Source of the DNA: Euphorbia lathyris
Taxonomy: Eukaryota; Streptophyta; Magnoliopsida; Malpighiales; Euphorbiaceae
Assembly: GCF_963576675.1 (NCBI RefSeq)
Contig: NC_088911.1
Coordinates: forward strand, 85,589,256 to 85,653,255
Direction: 5' to 3'
DNA length: 64,000 nucleotides
The position numbers and the translations under genes are program-made. The notes beneath the pieces are model-generated. The model worked only from the letters and a program-made list of their open reading frames with translations. It made no database searches and was not told the DNA's origin. Positions within the stretch are counted from its first letter, which is position 1; every line of letters starts with the position of its first letter. Positions 33,917-43,389 of the stretch are shown here, one piece after another.

Positions 33917-36183
33917 TGATAATAGGCTAAACGGTATCACACGCGTGACATCATCATTATCCTCGTTATAGCTCAGGTCCACGTATAATAAAGGCCCAAA
34001 ACGGCTTCGACAGGACCGAAAACCATTGATGCGGCCCAAAGCCCAAACAATTGGCGGCCCATCACCAAACATCCAAACCTCCAAGCCTCAAAGGACCTTT
34101 TAGAATCCTACAAGATAAAAGATTCCTCCCAAGATTCGGAATCCATGAGGGATACGAAATCCTAAACTTGTAAGGATTCATAAGGAGGTGACAAGCCTTA
34201 AACCTAATCATACACTATAAATACATATATATAAGCACACGGTTCGGTACGTTAACTAGTATCTCTAAACTACTCAATTCCCTTCCATTCAGTCCTAAAT
34301 AATAAACTGTTAGATATCAGAGCGCGTTTGCCCGATTCGACACCGTCTGACTTGCTTGTTATTTTATAGGCTCTAATACAATATCGGGTCATCATCACGA
34401 TCGCATCAAGTGACCAAGTTCAGTTAACAAGTTATCATTGGTGCGATGGGCGTGGATCGAAATTATCCACCATCTGTCTGAATATTCAACGATGACTCAA
34501 TCCAGTCGAGTCCATCTAGAAATCCATCTAAGTAACAATGAAGAAGTAGACCAGTGTGTCGGGCCCCAACCTCAATTAGACCCTCAGTACCAGCTTTTGG
34601 CGGAGGAAGTATCCCGTAAATTCGCTCAAAATCTAACGGCCATGCAGAAAGAGATGGATGATGTGAAAGCCACTCATGAGCTAGAGATGGCCGATCTGGA
34701 ACGACAATTGCGGAAGGCCAATAAGGGTGAGAGGAAAAAGCCTGTCCGGGAGGTAGAATCTGGTGGAGAGTTCTCCAGAACCCCTAGGGCCTTTTCCCGA
34801 AGCCCGTGACCAAGGCGAAGGTATTCAAGATCAAGGAGCCCTCGCAGACACCATACTAAGCAAAAGAATCTGAGGGGAAACAAATAATCCTGTGGGCAAG
34901 GCACACATCGTTCCTCATCAAGGCCCCCGAGCAGCCACCGTTGAAGGTCCGAGCATGAGCAAACTAGGGTTAGATAAAACACACTCTTAAGCAAAGAAGA
35001 CATCTTGGAGTTCCTCGAGAAGAACTCTTCACAAAAATCCGATTCCCGAGATGGATATTTGAACTTAGCAGAAACCAACACACATTTGTCAAAAGAAATT
35101 TAAAGATAACCTATGCCTCGGGGATTATGGGTCCAACCTTCGTACAATATGGAGGAGTAGGCGACCCCACGTCGAAAACTTTCGACCAATCATGGAGGAG
35201 ACAATGGCTACTGAAACTGTCTTATACTGTATTTTTCCCACTACTCTGAAGGAGCCAGCATTCTTTTGGTACGAGCAACTCCCCCCAATTCATCTGCAAC
35301 TTCAATCAGATGGTAGAGTCCGTTGTAGACCATTCCATTACCTCAGTATGGGAGGGAAAGACCATGTTGGATCTCAATCGAGCAGTCCAAAACGAGGGGA
35401 ATCTTTGGTCCAGTTCATCAAGAAATTCCAGGCCATGGCCATTCAGGTGAAGGAATTTAATGTGGCAGACCTATCAATGCTCTGGCAATCAATGACTCTG
35501 AAGACAACTAAAATGTTTCCGTTGGAGGAATAAACAACAATCACTAAGGAAGTCGCCAAAACGCAAGATCTTAGAGCCATCCCCAGCTGAAACATCAGCA
35601 CAAACAGAAAAGGTTCTATGAAGATTTTAAAAAAACTTTGAAAACAAAAATAACAAAATACACCTCCCACTTAATGGTTTATTACAGAATCTAGAAAGAA
35701 TGTCTTAAAGAACATGTGGTGGAGGACATCTGATATCAGGTCAAACGATATCACACGTGTGATGTCATCACTACCCTCGTTGCAGTCCAGGTCCATGTAT
35801 AACAAAGGCCAAAAACGGCCCCGGTAGGACCGAAAACCATTGATGCGGCCCAAAGCGCAAACAAGCGGCGACCCATCACCAAACGTTCAAGTCTCAAAGG
35901 ACCTTCTAAGCTTGTAAGGATTTCTAAGAAGGTGATAAACCTTAAACTTAATTATGTAATATAAATACACATATATAAGCACAAAGTTCGGTACAATAAC
36001 TATTATATCTAAACTAGTACATTCTCTTCCATTCGATCCAAATCATAAACTGACTTATACGTTAGAGCAGTTTACCGGACTCTGACCCTGTGTAACTTGC
36101 TTATTATTTTATAAGCTCTAATACGACGTTGGATCATCGTCACGGTCGAATCACGTGATCAAATTTACGTAACAAGTTATCCA
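33917..36183 (+). mobile_element. Small Ty3/gypsy-derived element with gag only (TR-GAG-like)
   Basis: LTR-like copies lie at 33917-34437 and 35731-36183. Both read TGATA...ATCACACGYGTGA at the start and GTTATC(C)A at the end, with a central GCGGCCCAAAGC phrase and indels between copies. Each has a TATA-like TATAAATAC near its middle. Between them is a 1.3-kb interior with gag-like sequence and no pol. Divergent LTRs show age. I could not establish a clean TSD or the priming tRNA. Confidence 0.75.
34492..35533 (+). pseudogene. Degenerate Gypsy gag of the small element
   Basis: An ATG at 34492 opens a 105-codon segment with a coiled-coil-like Glu/Lys-rich region (LTAMQKEMDDVKATHELEM). A broken stretch (34810-35190) follows. 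Then 35192-35533 encodes a capsid-like pattern: YCIFPTTLKEPAFFWYEQLP followed by ESLVQFIKKFQAM. The latter matches the Retrotrans_gag layout (LkgpAxxWyxxLp ... gEsLxxfixrF). Frameshifts and stops rule out a functional protein. Confidence 0.65.
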
Positions 36184-36533
36184 TACTTATTATAAATAGG
36201 GTGTTGTTAAACCCAGCCCCAATTTCCCACCCCTAGCCCCGTGAAAGGACGAAATTACCCTTTCATAGGTTTTGGGGTGGAAAAAGCTATTTTTTTTGCT
36301 CTCTCGATACACGGGCGTATGGACATCACGCCTCACCTCATGGTGGGGCGTGTGAACATCACGCCTCACCGTGTGGTCGGGCGTGATAGCCCCACGCCAC
36401 ACCGTGTGGTCGGACGTGGAACTATCACGTCCGACCACACGGTGAGGCGTGGGGCTATCACGTCCGACCACACGGTGAGGCGTGGGGCTATCACGCCCGA
36501 CCACACGGTGAGGCATGATGTTCACACGCCCGT
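36184..36533. repeat. Element fragment with a long hairpin and 33-bp tandem units
   Basis: After a lead-in (CCCAGCCCCAATTTCCCACC...GTGAAAGGACGAAATTACCC), the segment 36345-36531 folds on itself. Arms of about 74 nt differ at about three positions around a 7-nt loop (36425-36431). The right arm has one extra copy of a 33-bp unit (CGTCCGACCACACGGTGAGG and flank). It is cut at 36533 by the Ogre-like LTR. Confidence 0.75.
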
Positions 36534-38224
36534 TGTTAGACAAGGTGCCGAACGGCCTCGCCCGGACGGACCGGGGGGTGGGCACCTCATGGCGACGTAA
36601 GCGGTGATTGGCGCCGAAAGCAACCAATCGTGGAATCAAGCTGCTCGGCAGGACCGGAGCTCGGAGTATGGAAGAGTCGCCACCCATGAATGGGAAAATG
36701 AACACCGATCCCTTGCGGGAGACCGGTGAGGGTTCGAGAAACTTAGGTACGAGCCGAGAAGGCTAGCTCCTTTCCGGAGAAAGGCTACTAGGCACCCCGA
36801 CATCGCCCGGTTATGAACCACCGGCCTCCTACTCAGCGTGTTAGGCGATAACGGACTAATCGCATATTTCTTTAAGTTTAAAATTCATTTGAAACCTTTT
36901 CTTTCTCGCTTTGAAAACCGTTTTGAGCATATCATTGAAAGCCACTTTAGTAAAGAATCACCCATTTTGCATGAATTTAAAGTATATATGAGAGAGAGGG
37001 GGAGAAGAATTTGATTTATTCACAGTGCGATTTTATGCTTTAGACTATACACTAACTCTAAGCTAATCTCATTCCCCAAAAACAAGTTTATTTACATGGT
37101 TCGTACCTTAATCGCCGTTGGAACGATTTAGGCACGTTTCAAAACCCCATTAATGACGTTCACTCGAATCGCCGTTGGAACGACTCAAGCGTTTGAAAAC
37201 GTTGAGCAAACATTTTTAATCTAAAAGCGTGATTAAGCATACAAGTCAATTTATTTTGTACAAAAACCATTTAGTTAGGAAAACAATTCAAAACTTCATT
37301 ATTCACAAAAGCAATTTTAATTACAAGGTTCGCTTAATCCGTCGTTGGAACGAATTAAGGTTTTAACACGTGATGTTTTAGGAAACGGTTTTAAAACAAC
37401 AAGAAAGCATTATTTACACTTTGGGAATATCTAGAAAAGCTTTAATTTAAATAAGCAACTTGAACTCTCTTTTTGTGTTTTATTTTCCCTTTTTCACTCA
37501 ATTAACCTTTGTTTGAATATAACTACAACAATTAATGAATTAAACCCAAATTCACCCAACCCAAATACTTTTAAAACATATATATATAGGAAATTCAAAA
37601 TCGTGACACTTTTAGAAACCGTTTGAAATAGAAAATGAAATTAAAACACTTTATTTATCTTTTTGAAAACATTAAAAACCTTGAGTTAAGAAATCAAATT
37701 AAACCATCTCTTTTACAATCTAACCCCCTCCTTGAAGTTTATTAACTAAAAACATGGTTACTTCATCCAATATACAACACCCCAAAAGGACCCCTCCTAA
37801 TATAGTTAGGTATATATACATATATTCAAATAATTAGAAAACATATACTTTTATAGGAAAATAACTATTATACTATACATAATAAGTGGATTATTATTAA
37901 AAAATAGTTAAAAAGACAAAAGGTATAAAGACTATATTTAATGTCCAAATATACTCCTATATACATATATGACCTCTAATTTAACCCAAATATATCTATA
38001 AACACAAATAATATACTAATGACCCAAAAACTCCCCAAAATAGCCCATAAAGTCACCAAATATCAAAACAGTCCCTACTCTTACCGAAACTAAAAAAAGA
38101 ATCCCAAAACAAATAGCCAAAAATAATACTCTATATAATACCCCAAAATAATTACCTAGGTTATCTAAATAAACCAAAATGATACCATATTATATACCCT
38201 CAAACAATTAGCCCAAAATAGTAC

Positions 38225-38263
<39 letters not shown>

Positions 38264-39168
38264 TAAAATTATTTAAAGCACATAAATATAAATATGCCTA
38301 TAAATTAAATACTATATATAATGAATAATTTACTAGTGACGTATATGGACACAATCCCTAAATTAGAATAAAATACCCCATAATATAATATCCCAACATA
38401 CCCGTATATAGATGTCCACTTCCCCTAATACACCTATATATATAATAAATTAATTTTAAAACTGTTAAAATAACTAAATAAATATATATATATCTATACC
38501 CATGGCCCAAATGTGAAACCAAAAGCAAAAGTTCAAAAATGGTATTTTAAAAAAGTTCCAGCAGATTTTGTGATGGAAAATCCGTCACTAATCTCTTTTA
38601 CTGACAGAAAAATGGAAAATCTCAGAAACAGTCCCTTTGAAATTCCAGATTTATCAAAACTTATTAGATCTACTCTATTTCATCATTTTAGCCTCCAAAC
38701 ACCCCAAATCGGGTCATGGTTTGTAACGGAGGATTCTAAAACAAGATTTTATTGAAAATAACGGTTCAAAACACTTGTAAACACACGGATCTACGACGTT
38801 TGGATCCCGAACTACCCTTAAATCGGGTCACGGTTCGTATTGGGATCCAAACGAAGTTTTTATTTCAAAACCAAAACCAAATACTTGTTCAAATGCAAAA
38901 CAAAAAAATTAACTTAACAAATCTAAACCATAAAAGTGTAAAAAAACAAATAAATAAATAGATCTAAACAATAAAATTGCAATAAAGATTAAACGGGTGT
39001 AGTTCCTCAGATTATTACCTCTCAATCGGTAATGGGGATGCCAAATCAAGTCGATTGATAGTGTTTTGAGTCGGATTTCTTTGTGTTTTTGCTTTGTTCG
39101 GGTCTCGTGAAATTTTTCCAGAGGTTCGGGTCTTATTTTCCTCCTCAAAAATGCATTGGGCTCCATCC

Positions 39169-39176
39169 TATTTATA
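39169..39176 (-). promoter_or_regulatory. TATA box of the Ogre-like LTR (left copy)
   Basis: Minus-strand TATAAATA within CCTATAAATAGG. The same box is at 63446-63453 in the right LTR. Confidence 0.6.
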
Positions 39177-39209
39177 GGCAAATAGAACCCCAAAATTAAG
39201 GTTTTTTTT

Positions 39210-39531
39210 TGACTTGGAGCCTAAGAATAGGCTCCAAGCAAAGCTAAATTAGCTTACTCTTGACTTGGAGCCAAGGGTAAGCTAATTTGGCTTAATGACT
39301 TATTATTATAATTATTATACTTATTATAATTATTATACTTATTATAATTATTTGATTTTAAATTTTTTTTTTTTTTTAAATTGTAAACTAAAATTGCACT
39401 TGGCATTTGGCCAAGTGCAGCAAAATGCAATTGGCCGAATGCCAAGTGCAGGGGGCTGGGCCTGGGCGGCCCAGCCCCATCACGGGCCGTCCAACGGCCC
39501 GTGACGTAAATACCGGCCCCCGACGGGGCCG
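39210..39531. repeat. Series of perfect hairpins in the Ogre-like U3
   Basis: Dyads: CTTGGAGCCTA/TAGGCTCCAAG (39213-39238), AAGCTAA/TTAGCTT (39241-39255), GCACTTGG/CCAAGTGC (39396-39418), GGGGCTGGGCC/GGCCCAGCCCC (39452-39478), TCACGGGCCGT/ACGGCCCGTGA (39480-39504) and CGGCCCC/GGGGCCG (39514-39531). The same series recurs in the right LTR (about 63485-63790). Confidence 0.8.
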
Positions 39532-39999
39532 CGTTTATATATACTAAAAAAATAAAAAAGTTTAACTAAATAAAATACATCTAAAAATAACCAAAACTAA
39601 AAAATGATTTTTATCGAAAATGATTTTCGTCAAAACCGATTTTATAAAATTAGCTTTTATAAAATCGATCTTTTTACAAAACCATATATATTTTTTGGAT
39701 TGCTCGGATACCAAAATAAAACCCTCTATCGTCCCGAGATTTTATTAATAATAAAATTAATAAGAAAAGGGCGTGAAATACCCCGAACTCGGCGAGACGA
39801 TTTAAGATTTCACTCGCGGAACCGATTCGCCCGTCATCTCGATTCGATTTCCGAATTTGATCAAACCGGTCTCCACGGTTCCTTCGAACAACGTTTTTTT
39901 ATTTATTATTTTTTATTGATTCATCATTTATTTCAATCGACTGATTTGGATCCCTTTTTATAATTTTTCTTCATCGGTCCTCCGACCCCGGTGTCTACA

Positions 40000-40012
40000 G
40001 TTGCCCCTACTT
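40000..40012 (-). other. Polypurine tract of the Ogre-like element
   Basis: Minus-strand GTAGGGGCAAC abuts the 3' LTR start TGTAGACACC. Its location and purine content fit the primer for plus-strand synthesis. Confidence 0.75.
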
Positions 40013-40239
40013 TCTATTTTTGGCAGTGACGTGTGTGCTTTTTCGAAAACCTCTTTTCGTGAATTCAACACATGCAATGCGAAATATATTAAAGTAAAAG
40101 ACACCTATAGAGTGGGAGGAGAAATACATGATCTCCATGTCGCAAGTTCCTATCTTGTCTTCAATCTTCACTTTGGCTGTCCCGTCCTTGCCTCTGAATC
40201 GGCTGCCGGCGAACGCTCCTTCTGGGGCCCCTAGTCTCT

Positions 40240-40712
40240 AAATCGACCGCAGGTAAAATGGCTCTTTCTAGCGATCCTAGTCTAAATCGACCGCAGGTAA
40301 ATGGCTTTTTCTAGCGACCCTAGTCTAAATCGACCGCAGGTAAATAGCTTTTTCTAGCGACCCTAGTCTAAATCTCGACCGCAGGTAAAGTTGATTTTTC
40401 TAGCGACCCTAGTCTTTATCTTGACCGCAGGTAAAGTTGCTTTTTCTAGCGACCATAGTCTTTATCTCGACCGCAGGTAAAATTGCTTTTTCTAGCGACC
40501 CTAGTCTTTATCTCGACCGCATGTAAAGTTGCTTTTTCTAGCGACCCTAGTCTTTATCTCGACCGCAGGTAAAGTTGCTTTTTCTAGCGACCCTAGTCTT
40601 TATCTCGACCGCAGGTAAAGTTGCTTTTTCTAGCGACCCTAGTCTTTATCTCGATCGCAGGTAAAGTTGCTTTTTCTAGCGACCCTAGTCTTTATCTCGA
40701 CCGCAGGTACTC
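40240..40712. repeat. Tandem array 1, about 11 copies of a 41-46-bp unit
   Basis: The unit is built on CGACCGCAGGTAAAGTTGC and TTTTTCTAGCGACCCTAGTC. The later copies are nearly identical at 46 bp; the first three are shorter. It lies in the 3' region of the Ogre-like element, where Tat-lineage elements are known to carry hypervariable tandem repeats. Confidence 0.93.
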
Positions 40713-41090
40713 TTTCGTTTTGAAATTAATCATTCAACCCTAATCTCCACATCGATCGCAAGCGTCCTTTCGTTTGCGTATCTCCACATCCATCGTTCGA
40801 CCCCAATCTCTACATCGATCGCAGGCGTTTTCATGTATTACAGACCTCCAAATCGAACATCCGACCCTAATCTATACATCGATCGTAGGCGTCCTTTCGT
40901 TTGCATATCTCCAAATCCATCGTTCGACCCTAATCTCTACATCGATCGCAGGCGTTTTCTTGTATTGCAGATCTCCAAATCGAACATCTAACCCTAATCT
41001 ATACATCGATTGCAGGCGTTTGCTTGTTTCGCATATCTCCAAATCAACCGTTCGACCTTAATCTCTACATCGATCGCAGGTGCTCTTCGT
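40713..41090. repeat. Tandem array 2, diverged 65-75-bp units
   Basis: Units carry CTACATCGATCGCAGGCG followed by a T-rich piece and ATCTCCAAATC. About five or six copies are visible, alternating between two variants (TTTCGTTTGCRTATC and TTCTTGTATTGCAGATC). Confidence 0.8.
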
Positions 41091-41097
41091 TGATGAT

Positions 41098-41256
41098 AGC
41101 TGGGCTTTATCACTCGTCCGAGAGTTGGAATTGAGACCTCGTCCAAGAGATTTTGACCGCAGTCGCTTTGATATTTGGGCTTTATCACTCGTCCGAGAGT
41201 TTGTGACCGCAGTAGCTTTGATATTTGGGCTTTATCAGTCGTCCGAGAGTTTTTTA
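41098..41256. repeat. Tandem array 3, three units around TGGGCTTTATCACTCGTCCG
   Basis: Three copies of a segment with CTCGTCCGAGAGTT, a short palindrome, and GACCGCAGTMGCTTTGATAT lie head to tail. Confidence 0.75.
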
Positions 41257-41264
41257 CCGTAGCT

Positions 41265-41482
41265 TCATGCCGTAGACTGGAGTCCGTAGCGGGGCCTGTG
41301 TCCAATGATAATGCCGTAGATCACAGTCCGTAGCGGGGCCTGTGCCCATTGATAATGCCATAGACCGCAGTCCGTAGCGGGGCCTGTGCCCATTGATAAT
41401 GCCATAGACCGCAGTCCGTAGCGGGGCATGTGCCCATTGATGATGCGGTAGACCGCAGTCCGTAGCGGGGCCTGTGTCCATA
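41265..41482. repeat. Tandem array 4, five units of about 44-47 bp
   Basis: Units read GACCGCAGTCCGTAGCGGGG then CCTGTGCCCATTGATAATGC with few changes. Confidence 0.88.
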
Positions 41483-41712
41483 GATCGAATTTTAATTCGC
41501 CTATCGAAGCCTGTCTAGACTTGCACGAATGTCGTGGAGCTATCCGAGTATTTCTGCGTGCAGCTTGACTTGAGTCACGCCCGTCACCTGTTGAGTATTT
41601 TTATTGTATAACATAGTGTAGTGATATGTATGCACATGATTATGAATGAATGTATATATATTTTTCTCTTTTTTTTATTTTTTACATTGCTTCCCTCCTA
41701 TTTTTCTTTACA

Positions 41713-42040
41713 GGGAGACCTCCATTATATTGACCGGAGAGTACAGGAGAGCGTGGCGGTCGGGCGAGAGGATTCACTGCGGGATGATGATGCTCAGATC
41801 AGACGTCGTTATCGTGATATGGAGGATGAGCGCTCCAGCTGGGAGGAGCGAGGCCAAGCAGCTGAGAAGAGGAGCCGTGTGGATATAGAGGCCCGTCGAG
41901 CTGATGAGGAGAGTTTGCGGATTGCGGTAGAGGGCCGTCGGGTTCCCGAGGAGGCCTTAGCCAAGGAGCGGACACCTTACTTCGGAGGCTTTGATTCGTT
42001 TGAGGGCTTTTGGGACTTTGGGATTCCTTCTCATTGATAG
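41713..42040 (+). CDS. Candidate antisense ORF in the Ogre-like 3' region
   Basis: A plus-strand (antisense to the element) open frame begins after TTTTTCTTTACAG|GGAGACC, a strong pyrimidine tract plus AG. It encodes about 108 residues to TGA at 42038-42040. The product is highly charged, mostly Arg/Glu (RRYRDMEDERSSWEERG, EARRADEESLRIAVEGRR), likely helical, ending FDSFEGFWDFGIPSH. The frame also extends upstream to 41621 through the T-rich stretch, which looks like intron. I do not recognise the family. Extra antisense ORFs near the 3' LTR are known in some Tat elements, and this could be one. A captured gene fragment is the alternative. Confidence 0.45.
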
Positions 42041-42494
42041 TACCATCATTGTTTCGTTTACAACTTTATTAGTACTACCGTGATGTATAGCGGGTATATG
42101 TGAAAAAGATATTTATGTAGGCTTTTTATTTGGGGGTGGAGAAAAGAAATGTATAACTCATGACTTACAATACCATGCATTCAGTCGATCATAATAATTC
42201 CAATAATTCTCTTCAAATATATTCATGCCTTTATTTATTTACAAACAACAGAAATACTTAGCCAATTATACATTATTTTTATAATTGCTCAAGCTATAAC
42301 TACTGTTACCAGGACCCGCCTTTTTTCGGTTTTCAGATCCCAGCGATTTTTCAACTCTCCTTTTATTATCCCGGAATTTTCAAATGAGCGCCTTCTTGGG
42401 TTTTCACTCATTGGGATGTCCCTTATTGTTGCATAGGTCGCCCTTTGCGGGTTTTCAACCTATCGGGAATTTTTATTTCTTTCTTTTCTTTATT
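42041..42494. other. Spacer between candidate antisense ORF and integrase end
   Basis: No ORF is supported. It contains short GGTTTTCA repeats and a T-rich stretch. It belongs to the Ogre-like 3' region. Confidence 0.5.
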
Positions 42495-43380
42495 TTACGA
42501 AAAGTATTTCTTAAGCCTATCCAGATTGGTAGGTTCGGAGAACTCCATGCCGTCCATAGTAGTTAGCTTAACTACTCCTTTGCTTAGCATCTTCTTCACG
42601 AGAAAGGGCCCTTCCCAGTTTGGCCTAAACTTGCCCCTAGGGTCAGTGTGCGTCCTCCGGATCTGTTTCAGCACCATGTCTCCCTCTCTGATAGGACTAA
42701 CCTTAACCTTTTTGTTGAAGGCTCGGGCCATCCTCCTCTGATATAGCTGCATGTGGTAAAGGTCCTCCATCCTCTTCTCGTCGACCAATGCCAACTGTTC
42801 ATACCGTTTATTCACCCATTTTGCTTCAGGAATCTCTGCTTCTACCGCGATTCTCAGTGATCACTTCTCAATCTTAATCGGCAGAACTGCTTTTGCCCCA
42901 TATACTAAGGAGAGTGGCATTGCCCCAGTAGATGTTCTAACAGTCGTGCGATAGGCCCACCAAACAAGTGGAAGCTGCTCATGCCGATTCCGATGTGACT
43001 CCACGGTCTTTACGAGAATCCTTTTAAGGTTCTTATTAGCCGCCTCCACTGCCCCATTAGCTTGCGGACGGTATGGAGAAGATCTATGATGCTCGATACC
43101 GTACTCCTGGAAAAGAATTTTCACTTCTCCTTGAAACTGGACCCTATTGTCCGTGATCATGTGATGAGGCACCCCGAACCTGGTGATTAGATGCTTTTCA
43201 ATAAACTTCCTTATCTGCTTTGATCCTCACTTACTAAACAATTCTGCCTCTACCCACTTGGTGAAGTAATCAATGGCAACTGTGATGAACTTGTGTCCGT
43301 TTGACGCATTAGGCCTCACCTCGCCGATGATATCAATGCCCCAAGCTGCAAATGGACAAACGGGTGCCAACACATGTAGT
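42495..43380 (-). pseudogene. Ogre-like integrase core and C-terminus, N-terminus missing
   Basis: Reading from about 43380: LAPVCPFAAWGIDIIGEV, AIDYFTKWVEAELFSK, a TGA (43227-43229), VPHHMITDNRVQFQG, PYRPQANGAVEAANKNLKR, SLVYGAKAVLPIKIEK, a TGA (42861-42863), then a C-terminal part with GDMVLKQIRRTHTDPRG. D, D and E of the catalytic triad are present (WGID, ITDN, AVEAANK). The C-terminal GKFRPNWEGPFLVKK is typical of Tat/Ogre integrases. The HHCC zinc-binding N-terminus, expected before LAPVCPF, is not found on either side of the Athila insertion. Confidence 0.85.
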
Positions 43381-43389
43381 TACATAGCT

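Larger units (their letters stand above)
36534..39999 (-). repeat. 3' LTR of the Ogre-like element (3466 bp)
   Basis: Bounded by TGTTAGACAAGG and GTGTCTACA, next to a PPT. It contains a (TA)n tract near 38238, a TATA box (39169-39176, minus) and a hairpin-rich U3 (39210-39531). The short 5' U3 implies a very long R-U5 of about 2.6 kb. It matches 59451-64000 apart from the MULE insertion and small indels. Confidence 0.92.

Noticed and set aside
36190..36705. ORFs on both strands with repeated HTVRRGAIT-like peptides
   Set aside because: They are translations of the 33-bp inverted/tandem repeat and the LTR edge, not conserved protein.
38513..38961. Plus-strand ORFs in the Ogre-like LTR
   Set aside because: They occur in both LTR copies inside U5/R sequence (the 69-codon one is repeated at 63029), with low complexity and no conserved domain.
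40240..40712. CRISPR-like regular repeat array
   Set aside because: The window is plant nuclear DNA. Units are head-to-tail near-identical repeats without unique spacers and lie in a retrotransposon 3' region.
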